The notes beneath the pieces are model-generated. The model did not search any database, was not told the DNA's origin, and was given only the letters and a program-made list of their open reading frames with translations. A program made the position numbers and the translations under genes. A stretch of 64,000 bases of DNA from Arthrobacter sp. OV608 (GTDB lineage: Bacteria > Actinomycetota > Actinomycetes > Actinomycetales > Micrococcaceae). Shown here piece after piece: positions 17,005 through 25,374 of the stretch (its first letter is position 1; each line of letters opens with the position of its first letter). The stretch lies in assembly GCA_900110595.1 (NCBI GenBank), contig FOEZ01000003.1:186001-250000 (forward strand), in the 5' to 3' direction.

Positions 17005-18189
17005 CTAGAGTTGCGCCGGGTCCAGCGGCAGCGGAGTAATGGGCTGGTCATTCGCCGTCAGGTCGATGCCCAGGTCTTTGGCGAAGACCAGCCGGGTCAA
17101 CTTGTAGATTCCCGCATGGTTTTCATCGAGTTCGAAGACACGGGCGCCGCGGAGCCTGTTCCGGTCGGCGCCCGGAAGCCCGTACGCGCCAAAGCCGGTC
17201 CCGGGCCCGTAGCCAAGTTCGACGCCGTAGTAGTTGCCCGCGTAGGTGTTGACGTGGTCGTGGCCCACGAAGTAGCCGCGGACATCCCCGCGCTCCAGAA
17301 AGGCGTTGAACAGGCCGGAGTTGAAGGGGCCCGGGCACTCGTCTTCGTTCCGCTCGCCCACGATGTTGTGCTTCTTCGCGGCACGCTGGTGGTCTGCGTC
17401 CGTCCGGGAATCGAGGCTGGCGAACCACATGTTGCGGTGCTCGTGCAGGGCGATGTGCCCCCACATCAGGGACGGAATTTTCCTGCCATACTTCTGTTCC
17501 GTGGCGATCGAGAGGTTGCGGTACCAGGTGACCTGGTCCATGCGTACCCAGTCCCAGTCCGGATAACCAGCGAAATCCTGGCCGTTAATGCTGTCCGGGG
17601 CGTAACGGCCGGTATCGATGAGCCAGAGGCCGAAAGCAGGGTCCTTGGACTTCGAGGACTGGACCAGCAGGAGCGAGTTGGAGGTGCCGGTAAGGCCGTC
17701 GATGGAGTCGCCGTTGATGTTGAAAGAGTAGCTTTGCAGGAACTGCAGCATTTTGTCCTCGGTCATGCCGGTCCTCGCAACGGAATCTTCATCGTGGTTG
17801 CCGAAGGTGACAGCCCAGGGGATCTTCCGGCTTTCCATGGGCAGGACCACATGGTTCAGTGCCTGCTTGACCTCCAGCTCGGTATCGCACCCGCCGTTGA
17901 TAACGTCCCCATTGATCACCACGAAGTCCGGCTTCTCCGCGTCCAGCGTGCGGTCCATCAGCTCGATGGTCCGGCGGTCCGTCTGTTCGTCGTCCTGGGT
18001 GTCGTTGAACTGGATTACCTTGAACTTGCCGTCGGGGCGGAAGGCGAGGCTGGGCTTGGGCGCCTTAGCCCCCGGCGCCGCGTTAGCCCCTGTTCCAGCG
18101 GCGACTGCGACACCCAGTGCGCCAAGGGTGCCGGCGGCGGCCAGCGCCGCCCGCCTGCTGAAGCTGGATTCGTTAATTTTGGTGGTCAT
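17005..18189 (-). CDS. Tat-exported metallophosphoesterase
   Basis: 394 residues from ATG 18189 (AGAGAGG upstream). A Tat signal (SRRAALAAAGTLG) is followed by a calcineurin-like metallophosphoesterase domain: QFNDTQDD, INGDVING (GDxxN), TFGNHDED (GNHD/E), MWGHIALHEH and VGHDHVN. All the usual metal ligands are present. Likely a secreted phosphatase or phosphodiesterase resembling purple-acid/Dcr2-type enzymes; the substrate is unknown. Monocistronic. Confidence 0.9.
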   Translation of the reverse strand: MTTKINESSFSRRAALAAAGTLGALGVAVAAGTGANAAPGAKAPKPSLAFRPDGKFKVIQFNDTQDDEQTDRRTIELMDRTLDAEKPDFVVINGDVINGGCDTELEVKQALNHVVLPMESRKIPWAVTFGNHDEDSVARTGMTEDKMLQFLQSYSFNINGDSIDGLTGTSNSLLLVQSSKSKDPAFGLWLIDTGRYAPDSINGQDFAGYPDWDWVRMDQVTWYRNLSIATEQKYGRKIPSLMWGHIALHEHRNMWFASLDSRTDADHQRAAKKHNIVGERNEDECPGPFNSGLFNAFLERGDVRGYFVGHDHVNTYAGNYYGVELGYGPGTGFGAYGLPGADRNRLRGARVFELDENHAGIYKLTRLVFAKDLGIDLTANDQPITPLPLDPAQL

Positions 18190-18374
18190 CGTTGCCTCTC
18201 TGCACATGGTGGGCGCCTCCGCTTCCGGCCGCCTTCCCTGTGAGAGTAGGAAGCTTCGGCGTCCGGGTTCCTAACGCACGGTAAACAGCGCATGCGGCGG
18301 CGGGCCGCGGTCTCAATCTGCGGCCGGCCCGGCAGGTTCCTCGACCCCTTCCACCGCTTGTGAGACCATCCGGT

Positions 18375-18566
18375 ATGGGTGAAAACAGCGAAGAGTTGGA
18401 CAGCGCCGGGGTGAATGACCAAGTGCAGGAGCCGGGAAATCCGCCTCCCGCGGCCGAACAGGGGCGGTCCATTGGTGACCGCCGGCGGGATGCGGAAGCC
18501 AAATTGGAGCAGCATCTGCGTGACGCGCGGAGCAAGGAAACGGAAGCCGACGGGCAGCAGCAATGA
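18375..18566 (+). CDS. Small hydrophilic protein, unknown
   Basis: 63 residues, highly charged and rich in Glu, Gln, Arg and Pro, with no membrane segment. The C-terminal half (GDRRRDAEAKLEQHLRDARSKE) looks like a single amphipathic helix. Its stop codon overlaps the ATG of the DinB-type gene (ATGA at 18563-18566), which supports it being real and co-translated. I recognise no family. Confidence 0.5.
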   Translation: MGENSEELDSAGVNDQVQEPGNPPPAAEQGRSIGDRRRDAEAKLEQHLRDARSKETEADGQQQ

Positions 18567-19075
18567 AATCGAACGACCTGCTGCTGGATGCGTTCGGCAG
18601 GATCCGGGAAACGGTGGAAGCAACTCTTGAAGGGCTCGACGACGGGTCCCTCACCGTCCGGCCGTCGGGAACGGGCAACTCGATCGCATGGCTGATCTGG
18701 CATCTGGCCAGGGTGGAAGATGTTCAGGTTTCGGATGTTGCGGGGCTGGAACAAGTATGGTTCACCCGGGATTTCGTGGGCCGTTTCGGACTGCCGCTTC
18801 GCCCTACCGATACGGGCTACGGGCACTCAAGCGATCAGGTGGATGCTGTGCGGGCTCCGGCGGAAGTGCTGCTTGAGTACTATGACGCGGTCCACCGGCA
18901 GACGGTTGATTTTCTGCAGAAAGTCAGCGACGAGGACTTGGACCGTGTGGTTGACACCCGGTGGGACCCGCCCGTCACGCTCGGCGTGCGGCTGGTGAGC
19001 ACCGTCGCGGACTGCCTTCAACACGTAGGGCAGGCCGCGTATGTAAAGGGCCTGCAGCGGAAACCCGCAGAATAA
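18563..19075 (+). CDS. DinB-superfamily protein (DUF664, mycothiol-dependent type)
   Basis: 170 residues of the DinB/YfiT four-helix fold. The metal His positions are visible in LIWHLARVED and near the C-terminus in DCLQHVGQAAY. Actinobacterial members with this layout are thiol transferases that use mycothiol, often for detoxification. It is coupled to the upstream small gene. The 220 bp after it, up to the VOC gene, hold no feature I can support. Confidence 0.83.
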   Translation: MKSNDLLLDAFGRIRETVEATLEGLDDGSLTVRPSGTGNSIAWLIWHLARVEDVQVSDVAGLEQVWFTRDFVGRFGLPLRPTDTGYGHSSDQVDAVRAPAEVLLEYYDAVHRQTVDFLQKVSDEDLDRVVDTRWDPPVTLGVRLVSTVADCLQHVGQAAYVKGLQRKPAE

Positions 19076-19296
19076 ACTTTCCCTATTTCGCTGGCCACAT
19101 TTCAGTTCCATAATGGCCACATAGGCTTCGGGGACCCTCGCGCCGGTATGGCTGGCGGGGCGTTGCAGAGTCCCAGGTAGCCGCCCACAGCAGGGCGGAG
19201 TGGACGGCCACGCAGCCGCGGACAGGGACGTTCCGGGACTGCAATCGGGGGAGAGCAGCGCCATCATCGCGATAAAAATGCACAAAGGAATTTATT

Positions 19297-19677
19297 ATGC
19301 TCAAAGATTCAGCAATCATTGCTGTTCTTCCGGCCAAGGACATCAACAGGGCCAGGGACTTTTACCGGGACAAGTTGGGCATTGAACCATCCGGTTCCAT
19401 GGAAGAGGACAGCCTCATGTATACCTGCGGGAAAGGGACAGGCTTCCTCGTTTACCAGACGGACAATGCGGGGTCTGCCAAGAACACCCAGATGGGGTGG
19501 GAAACGGACAACCTTGACAAGGAAATGGAGGACCTGCGCAGCCGCGGCGTGACGTTCGAAGACTACGATTTTCCCGGCCTGAAGACGGAAAACGGCGTTG
19601 CCACCAGTGATTGGGGAAAGGCCGCCTGGTTCCTGGACAGTGAGGGAAACATCCTTAATATCACCCAGCGCGCATAG
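19297..19677 (+). CDS. VOC/glyoxalase-fold protein
   Basis: 126 residues of the vicinal-oxygen-chelate fold: AVLPAKDINRARDFYRDKLGIEP opens the first beta-alpha-beta unit, ENGVATSDWGKAAWFLDSEGNILNI closes the second. Such small proteins are glyoxalase-, dioxygenase- or antibiotic-resistance-like; the active-site set cannot be assigned. Preceded by AAAGGA, followed by a strong terminator. Confidence 0.88.
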   Translation: MLKDSAIIAVLPAKDINRARDFYRDKLGIEPSGSMEEDSLMYTCGKGTGFLVYQTDNAGSAKNTQMGWETDNLDKEMEDLRSRGVTFEDYDFPGLKTENGVATSDWGKAAWFLDSEGNILNITQRA

Positions 19678-19683
19678 CCTGCA

Positions 19684-19718
19684 AAAGCCCGCGCGAGCCT
19701 CCTGCCCGCGCGGGCTTT
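19684..19718 (+). terminator. Rho-independent terminator after the VOC gene
   Basis: AAAGCCCGCGCG and CGCGCGGGCTTT form a perfect 12-bp stem around an 11-base loop. Confidence 0.85.
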
Positions 19719-19757
19719 GGGTACTGCGGACGCCGATTATTAAGTGGAGAGCCTGCT

Positions 19758-19877
19758 GTGCGACGGGCATATCAAGGTTGGCTCAAGAGAAGCTCAAACT
19801 TGCCTCAGGTTCTTGCAAATCCCGGCTTCCACCGCTTTTTGGCGAATAGGCTCCCAGCTGTAACCAACGCGGCTTAA
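19758..19877 (+). CDS. Putative 39-residue small protein between two terminators
   Basis: GTG at 19758 has GGAGAG six bases upstream and opens a 39-codon frame that ends three bases before the next terminator stem. The peptide is basic with Trp, Phe and Leu residues (for example GWLKRSSNLPQVL), possibly amphipathic. It is flanked by terminators on both sides, so this 160-bp stretch must have its own transcript if it is expressed, either as a small protein or as a small RNA. Confidence 0.35.
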   Translation: MRRAYQGWLKRSSNLPQVLANPGFHRFLANRLPAVTNAA

Positions 19878-19879
19878 GC

Positions 19880-19910
19880 AAAAGGCCCGGCTCATCGCCG
19901 GGCCTTTTTT
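19880..19910 (+). terminator. Rho-independent terminator before the excalibur nuclease gene
   Basis: AAAAGGCCCGG-CTCATCG-CCGGGCCTTTT with a following T run is a textbook terminator. There is no annotated gene between it and the previous terminator, which implies that the intervening stretch is transcribed on its own. Confidence 0.9.
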
Positions 19911-19924
19911 CATGGGGGAAAACA

Positions 19925-21112
19925 TTGTCAAAGTTTGGGAAGGTGCCGGGGCCTGCACGGAGACCGCGGCGGACGCGGAAGTCCGGGGCAGTTGCCCTTG
20001 GGGTTTCTCTGGCATTCTTTATCGCCGGCGCCATCGCCCTGCCTCGTGTTTTGTCCGCGGATCTGGAGACGGCAGCTTCAGCCAGCACAGCAACAGCGGC
20101 CCCGGCGGAGGCGAGCCCGACTGCGGAAGCTGCGCCGGCGCCGTCGTCCGTTCCCTCCGCCTGGGAGACTGCGGAGCCGCTGGCCCGCGAAACGTCCAAC
20201 GTTGTGGCGCAGGGTGCCGCTGCGCCGAACACGCCGGCCTTCACCACTAAGGCGATCGATCTGCTCGCGACACTGCCCATCAAGGGCCGGGCGCCCAAGA
20301 CGGGCTATGACCGGGCGCTGTTCGGGCAGGCCTGGGCGGACGTTGACCGCAACGGCTGCGACACCCGCAACGACATCCTTCGGCGTGACCTGACGGACGT
20401 CACCTACACCAACAGCGTGCCCTGCAAAGTGCAGACCGGCACGCTGGCGGACCCGTACACGGGCGCCAGCATCAGCTTCCTGCGGGGGAGCGGGACCAGC
20501 ACCGTCGTCCAGATCGACCATGTTGTTGCCCTCAGCGATGCCTGGCAGAAAGGCGCGCAGCAGCTGACCGCTGAGCAGCGGACAGCCTTCGCCAACGACC
20601 CGCTGAACCTCCAGGCGACGGACGGTCCCACCAACCAGAAAAAGGGCGACGGCGACGCCGCCACCTGGGTGCCGCCAAACAAGGCGTTCCGCTGCGAGTA
20701 CGTCGCGCGGCAGATTTCGGTGAAAGCGACGTACAGCCTCTGGGTGACCCAGGCGGAGCATGACGCTATGGCGAACATTCTCGCCGCGTGCACGGGGCAG
20801 TTGGCCCCCACGGAACAGCAGGCGGCTGCTGCTCCAGCACCTCCTGCATCAGCACCGCCTGTGTCTGCCGCGGAACCGGCGCCCGTTGTTCCGGCGCCTG
20901 CTCCGGTTGCAGTGGTGCCGGCTCCCGCTGTCCCCGCGCCAGTTGTTCCTGCACCTGTTGTTCCTGCACCTGTTGTTCCTGCACCTGCCGCCGTCTTCTA
21001 TGCGAACTGCGCGGCGGCAAAAGCCGCCGGTGCAGCGCCCATCCTCACAGGCCAGCCCGGTTACCGGGCAGGACTGGACCGCGACCTGGACGGCGTTGCC
21101 TGCGAAAGCTGA
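19925..21112 (+). CDS. Secreted HNH/DUF1524-type nuclease with C-terminal excalibur domain
   Basis: 395 residues. A basic start and one hydrophobic segment (about 21-45) export or anchor it. The catalytic part (about 120-290) has TGYDRALFG, NGCDTRNDIL, QIDHVVALSDAW (metal His) and DPLNLQATDGPTNQKKG, the GmrSD/DUF1524-type HNH nuclease layout. A Pro/Ala/Val linker repeating VPAPV leads to an excalibur calcium-binding domain (YANCAAAKAAG, DRDLDGVACE). Start is TTG at 19925 with GGGGGAA upstream. Likely a cell-surface nuclease for DNA use or defence. The neighbouring lipoprotein carries the same domain. Confidence 0.88.
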   Translation: MSKFGKVPGPARRPRRTRKSGAVALGVSLAFFIAGAIALPRVLSADLETAASASTATAAPAEASPTAEAAPAPSSVPSAWETAEPLARETSNVVAQGAAAPNTPAFTTKAIDLLATLPIKGRAPKTGYDRALFGQAWADVDRNGCDTRNDILRRDLTDVTYTNSVPCKVQTGTLADPYTGASISFLRGSGTSTVVQIDHVVALSDAWQKGAQQLTAEQRTAFANDPLNLQATDGPTNQKKGDGDAATWVPPNKAFRCEYVARQISVKATYSLWVTQAEHDAMANILAACTGQLAPTEQQAAAAPAPPASAPPVSAAEPAPVVPAPAPVAVVPAPAVPAPVVPAPVVPAPVVPAPAAVFYANCAAAKAAGAAPILTGQPGYRAGLDRDLDGVACES

Positions 21113-21174
21113 CTCAAAGTCTTGGGGCTTTCAGGCCCCATGTTTCACCATCACAAACATTCCTAGGGGGAAAA

Positions 21175-21870
21175 GTGAAAAAGACACTGACATTAGTTGT
21201 CCTGACCGGACTAATGCTCACCGGATGCGGCGGCGGCAAGCAGGCAGCCGTGCAGGCAACTGAAACGGCAACCGCCGTTGCCGCCGTTGCAGAAACGGTG
21301 GCGGTTCCAGGCGTAATAGGCCTGACTTTGGACAAGGCCACGGAGCAGCTGGAAGATCTCGGCTTCAAGGTTGAGGCTGTGGACACCGTTGACGGCAAGT
21401 CGATCATGGTGAAGAAAAACTGGCAGGTGATTTCCCAGGACCCCACGGAGAGTGCCCAGGCTGCAAAGGGTTCCACGGTGCACCTTGGGGTCACATCCCT
21501 TGAAAAGCTGGCCGCTGAAAAGGCTGCCGCGGAGAAAGCGGCTGCCGAGAAGGCTGCCGCCGAGCAGGCAGCCGCTGCAAAGATTGCGGCAGAGAAAGCA
21601 GCGGCCGACAAAGCCTCCGCTGACAAAGCGGCCGCGGACAAGGCTGCGGCAGATGCGGCCGCTGCACAAGCAGCCAAGCCCGCCCCGGCTCCCGCTGCAC
21701 CCGCTCCTGTTGTTCCCGCTCCCGCTCCCGCTGTGCCGGCACCGGCTGCGGCCTACTACGCTAACTGTGCCGCCGCCAAGGCGGCAGGGGCAGCACCGGT
21801 GCGTGCCGGAATGCCGGGCTATGGCATGCACCTCGACAGGGACGGCGACGGCATCGGTTGCGAAAAGTAG
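21175..21870 (+). CDS. Lipoprotein with PASTA and excalibur domains
   Basis: 231 residues from GTG 21175 (AGGGGG upstream). The lipobox LTGC (Cys near residue 17) anchors it. A PASTA domain (VPGVIGLTLDKATEQLEDLGFKV) that may bind peptidoglycan comes next, followed by a long Ala/Lys/Glu heptad-like helix (AAEKAAAEK and variants), a Pro/Ala linker, and an excalibur domain (YANCAAAKAAG, DRDGDGIGCE). It lies 62 bp after the excalibur nuclease, and the two C-terminal domains are very alike, suggesting a duplicated module. Role unknown; a wall-associated scaffold or partner of the nuclease is possible. Confidence 0.88.
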   Translation: MKKTLTLVVLTGLMLTGCGGGKQAAVQATETATAVAAVAETVAVPGVIGLTLDKATEQLEDLGFKVEAVDTVDGKSIMVKKNWQVISQDPTESAQAAKGSTVHLGVTSLEKLAAEKAAAEKAAAEKAAAEQAAAAKIAAEKAAADKASADKAAADKAAADAAAAQAAKPAPAPAAPAPVVPAPAPAVPAPAAAYYANCAAAKAAGAAPVRAGMPGYGMHLDRDGDGIGCEK

Positions 21871-21920
21871 GGGCCACCAGTGAACTGACTCATCGTTCAC
21901 TGATTGCCTATTAGACAAGA

Positions 21921-21953
21921 TGCCGTGGACGCCCTTTATGGGTGTCCACGGCA
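21921..21953. terminator. Bidirectional terminator
   Basis: TGCCGTGGACGCCC and GGGTGTCCACGGCA pair over 14 positions (one G-T pair) around TTTAT. It serves the PASTA-excalibur gene and the convergent SnoaL-like gene. Confidence 0.8.
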
Positions 21954-21982
21954 CTTTCGTCTATTGTTCTTGATTAAACCCC

Positions 21983-22417
21983 TCAGTGCGAGGTCATCTC
22001 CCGCATCAGCCCGAGCTGTGACAGGAACTCCACCTGGTCGAAGTAGAAATGGTGAGATGTGATCTCGCCGTTCTCCACTGTGGCCACGTCGCAACTGCGG
22101 ATCCTGAGTTCCTTGCCGGTGGGCTGCATGGTTTCGCCGGAGGGCATCCGCAGGGGCCCGGTGTTGGTTCCGATCACGATGCCCTCATCGATCGCCACGT
22201 TCCCGGACTCGTACCGTCCCATCTGGTTGTACCGGACGTCCGGCATTGCTTCCCAAAGGTCAAAGAGGTAGCTGCTGATGGCGTCACGCCCGCGGATCTC
22301 CCCCTGGTCGGGGGTGTATGCCACGGCGTCGGCGGCGTAGCTGCTGGCGAGTGTCTCTTTGTCTTTTGATTCCATGGCCCGGTTTAAGCGGTCCATGACT
22401 TCGCGTGCCTGTCCCAT
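21983..22417 (-). CDS. SnoaL/NTF2-like ester-cyclase-type protein
   Basis: 144 residues from ATG 22417 (GGAGG seven bases upstream). NTF2-like fold: NRAMESKDKETLASSYAADAVAYTPD, GRDAISSYLFDLWEAMPDVR and SHHFYFDQVEFLSQLG are typical of SnoaL-like polyketide-cyclase/ester-cyclase family members with an unknown small-molecule substrate. It stands alone. Confidence 0.85.
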   Translation of the reverse strand: MGQAREVMDRLNRAMESKDKETLASSYAADAVAYTPDQGEIRGRDAISSYLFDLWEAMPDVRYNQMGRYESGNVAIDEGIVIGTNTGPLRMPSGETMQPTGKELRIRSCDVATVENGEITSHHFYFDQVEFLSQLGLMREMTSH

Positions 22418-22547
22418 AGTGGACCTCCAATTTTTGGGCGGCCTCACGGAAGCGGAGGCCGCTTCATGGATTGACTTCGGCTGCTTGCCGGAGCCAACTA
22501 CATTCCACGCCAGGCCCGGATCGCTGTCAACGAGCCGTGCTATCGGT

Positions 22548-22946
22548 TCAGAACGGCAGCGCAACCAGTGCGATCAGCGCCGGCACCGTGGCGCCCAAAG
22601 TCCCTGGGATGCTGTCGCCCCTCCTGGGATAGTGGCCCTGCATGTCCGCCAGGAACATCGCCGGGGCGGTCAGCACCATGTTCAAACAGCAGTAGACCAC
22701 CAGGGTATGACCAACCACCACGTGGCCCATGTTCACGGCCACCACCCCGGCCAGGACGCCCAGCCCGATCACCAGATTCCGGAATCCGGTGGGAATGGCC
22801 CACATCATTACGGCCGGAACGTTTTGCGGCGGGGTGCTGAGGAACTTCTGCGCCCCTGGCCGGTGCATCAGGAAGCTCTCCAGCGGGAACACCACGATGT
22901 AGATCACGGCGGCGAGTACCGCGAAAATCTGGGATACGGCGTTCAT
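22548..22946 (-). CDS. DUF1304 membrane protein
   Basis: 132 residues with four hydrophobic segments; the family is recognised from the N-terminus (FPLESFLMHRPGAQKFL) and the repeated GxxxG-like membrane runs. No function is known for DUF1304. There is no Shine-Dalgarno site, but TACTCT lies exactly six bases before the ATG, suggesting a leaderless transcript. It is divergent from the LuxR-type regulator 120 bp away. Confidence 0.85.
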   Translation of the reverse strand: MNAVSQIFAVLAAVIYIVVFPLESFLMHRPGAQKFLSTPPQNVPAVMMWAIPTGFRNLVIGLGVLAGVVAVNMGHVVVGHTLVVYCCLNMVLTAPAMFLADMQGHYPRRGDSIPGTLGATVPALIALVALPF

Positions 22947-23066
22947 GGAGGAAGAGTACGACGGCGGTGCGCGCCGCCCACATCCCCCGCACCGGGGTTC
23001 CGGGGTGCGTGCGGAATCCCCACTGCAGGGGATTGCGTCACCGCCCGGTGGGCAGATACTGGAGCT

Positions 23067-24104
23067 ATGTGGGAGGAGCGCGCTGAACGCGCGCGGCGGG
23101 AGATCGCCGCCCTGGCCGCCGGCGGACTGGGCCTGGCTGAGCTACATGCCGCTGCGCTCACCGTGGTGCAGCGGGAGGTTCCGTTCGAGCAGGGTTGCTG
23201 GGCCGGCGTCGACCCCGAGTCCCTCGTGATGACCTCTGTTACCAACTGGAGTGACTGGGGCGTGACGGAGGAGTATGCGGCACGCTTCGCCGAAACCGAG
23301 TACGCCGGGCAGGAACCGAACCGGTTCGCCGAACTGTCGCTGCGCCCGCGGCCCATCGCCCGGATTTCCGACGCGCCGCACCGGGACGTGACGGGCAGCG
23401 TCCGCATCAACGACATCCTCAAGCCGCTGGGCCTGGAGCACGAACTCCGCGCCGCATTCCGGGTGGACCAGGCGTGCTGGGGAGTGGGCAGCATCTTCCG
23501 GGAACCGGGCCCTGATTTCTCCGACCGGGAGGTGGACTTCCTCGCCGCCGTCGCAGACACCCTGGCGGCCGCCAGCCGGATCGCCGTGCGTTCAGAACAT
23601 GCCGGCCGCCAGGCAACAGCCGGGCCGGTGATCGTCACCGCCGCACCACACGGCGAGCTGAAGGCAGCCACCGCGGCAGCGGCAGCCTGGCTGGCCGAGG
23701 TGGAGGACGCCGAACCGGGCCGCTTCACCATGACCCTGCACTCGGTTGTGGCACATGCTCATGCCTCGAGATCGGGCACGGCCAGGGCAAGGATGCGCGG
23801 CGCCGGAAACAACTGGGTGGTGCTCCAGGCCAGCCGCCTGATCGCCGGCGATGACCCCGAACAGATGGTGGTCACCGTGGAGCCGGCCACCACCGATGAT
23901 CTGGCCACCCTGCTGCTCGCGGCATACGGCGTCACTGCCCGGGAGCGGGAGGTCTGCCTGGAGGTGCTGACCGGGAGTACGACGGCGGACATCGCCCACC
24001 ATCTGTTCATCTCCCCACACACTGTCCACGACCACCTGAGGTCGCTCTTCGGGAAGGTGGGCGTGCGTAGCCGGGGAGAGCTGGTGGCCAGGCTCGTCGC
24101 ATAA
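23067..24104 (+). CDS. LuxR-type regulator with GAF-like sensor region
   Basis: 345 residues. The C-terminal helix-turn-helix (about 285-345: TAREREVCLEVLTGSTTADIAHHLFISPHTVHDHLRS in pieces) is a LuxR/GerE domain. The N-terminal 200 residues resemble the GAF-type sensor of solo LuxR proteins (FRVDQACWGVGSIFREPG, FSDREVDFLAAVADTLA). No receiver domain is present, so it senses a ligand directly. The start is not certain: GGAG sits only two bases before ATG 23067. Its target may be the divergent DUF1304 gene or itself. Confidence 0.83.
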   Translation: MWEERAERARREIAALAAGGLGLAELHAAALTVVQREVPFEQGCWAGVDPESLVMTSVTNWSDWGVTEEYAARFAETEYAGQEPNRFAELSLRPRPIARISDAPHRDVTGSVRINDILKPLGLEHELRAAFRVDQACWGVGSIFREPGPDFSDREVDFLAAVADTLAAASRIAVRSEHAGRQATAGPVIVTAAPHGELKAATAAAAAWLAEVEDAEPGRFTMTLHSVVAHAHASRSGTARARMRGAGNNWVVLQASRLIAGDDPEQMVVTVEPATTDDLATLLLAAYGVTAREREVCLEVLTGSTTADIAHHLFISPHTVHDHLRSLFGKVGVRSRGELVARLVA

Positions 24105-24120
24105 GGCGGGCATCCCAGAG

Positions 24121-25374
24121 TTAGGGACTGACCACCCGCCCGTTCTGGACCAGTACGTCCAAGTGGTCGGCAATGTCAGCCAGCACGGCGATATCCTCAA
24201 GCGGGTCCGCGGACAGCACCAGCATGTCGGCGTCCGCCCCCGGTGCCACGACGCCTAGCTGGCCTTCGCGCTCCAGCAGCCGGGCCGCCGTCGTGGTGGC
24301 CGAACGGATGGCATCGATGGCGGGCTGAACCTTCCCCAACAGCCGGAACTGTTCGTTCTGGTGGCGGTGCATGCCGCCGAGCAGGTCGGTTCCGAACGCC
24401 ATCTTGACCCCCGCTTCGTGGGCGCGGCCGATCGCTTCGAGGCCGCTGCTGAGGACAGAGTCCACCTTGGCCCACATCTCTTCGGTAAGGCCGAAACTCC
24501 TGCCTTCCTCCTTGAGCGCCCAGTACGTCACCAGGGTGGGCACCAGGAAGGCGTCCTTTTCGAGGAAGAGGCGGAGGCTTTCGTCGTCGAGCAGGTTGCC
24601 GTGCTCAATGGAACGGACGCCGGCCTCCAGCGCGCGGTTGATGGCCCGGGCCGTGTAGGCGTGGGCGGCGACATAGCGGTTCGCTGCCTCGGCCTCCTCC
24701 ACGGCCGCACGCATCTCCTCCATCGAGTATTGGGTAGAGTCGATGCGGTCCGTGGGGGATGAAACTCCGCCGGAGGCCATGATCTTGATGTGGTGCGCAC
24801 CCTTGCGGATTTCATCGCGTGCGGCGGCACGGACGGCGTCCACCCCGTCGGCCACGCGGCCGATTCCGCAGCATCCCCGCCCGTTCGGATCGTGGTCTTC
24901 ACCGGGCAGGCGCATGTCGCCATGGCCGCCCGTCTGGCTCAGCGCGTGCCCGCAGAAGTGGAGTTTCGGACCTTCCAGCAGGCCTTCCTGCTGTGCCATC
25001 GCCAGGCCGAAGTCCGCTCCGGAGAGATCGCGGACTGTGGTGAAGCCGCGGCGCAGCATCTGGCCCATGATCCGGGCCGTCTGCGCGTATACGTACGACG
25101 CCGGCGTGTAGGTCAGCGACCGGAAGTCGGCACTGGAGGCCACAACGTGGACGTGGCAGTCAATGAGCCCCGGAAGGACGAACTTTCCGGTGCCGTCGAT
25201 GACCCGGGCACCCGAGGGTGCCTCGGCGTCCGGACCAACGTGGCTTACTTTTCCGTCCATGCTGACGACGTCGGCAGTCGAGTAGGTGCCTGCGTCCACG
25301 TCCAGCACGCTGGCGTTGCGGATCACCAGGACGGCGGTTTCTTCAGCCGGGGCCTGGGTGTTCGGGGTGCTCAT
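24121..25374 (-). CDS. Metal-dependent amidohydrolase (prolidase/imidazolonepropionase-like)
   Basis: 417 residues, no signal peptide. Metal-centre motifs: DCHVHV, carbamylated-Lys candidate in HIKIMASGG, His in AAHAYTA and EHGNLL, Asp in FGTDLLG. The ATG at 25374 directly abuts the TAA of the GAF gene, so it is the last gene of a three-gene operon: MFS importer, GAF protein, amidohydrolase. That arrangement suggests import and hydrolysis of an amide-, dipeptide- or carbamate-type nutrient. The substrate is unknown. Confidence 0.88.
   Translation of the reverse strand: MSTPNTQAPAEETAVLVIRNASVLDVDAGTYSTADVVSMDGKVSHVGPDAEAPSGARVIDGTGKFVLPGLIDCHVHVVASSADFRSLTYTPASYVYAQTARIMGQMLRRGFTTVRDLSGADFGLAMAQQEGLLEGPKLHFCGHALSQTGGHGDMRLPGEDHDPNGRGCCGIGRVADGVDAVRAAARDEIRKGAHHIKIMASGGVSSPTDRIDSTQYSMEEMRAAVEEAEAANRYVAAHAYTARAINRALEAGVRSIEHGNLLDDESLRLFLEKDAFLVPTLVTYWALKEEGRSFGLTEEMWAKVDSVLSSGLEAIGRAHEAGVKMAFGTDLLGGMHRHQNEQFRLLGKVQPAIDAIRSATTTAARLLEREGQLGVVAPGADADMLVLSADPLEDIAVLADIADHLDVLVQNGRVVSP

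Noticed and set aside
19076..19296. Possible RNA element between the DinB and VOC genes
   Set aside because: No conserved riboswitch landmarks, no terminator and no convincing stem were found.
23978..23992. AGTACGACGGCGG inside the LuxR gene and a similar string at 22956
   Set aside because: Match to the palindromic element core without the second arm; the first is coding sequence and the second overlaps the DUF1304 leaderless promoter, so they are chance matches.
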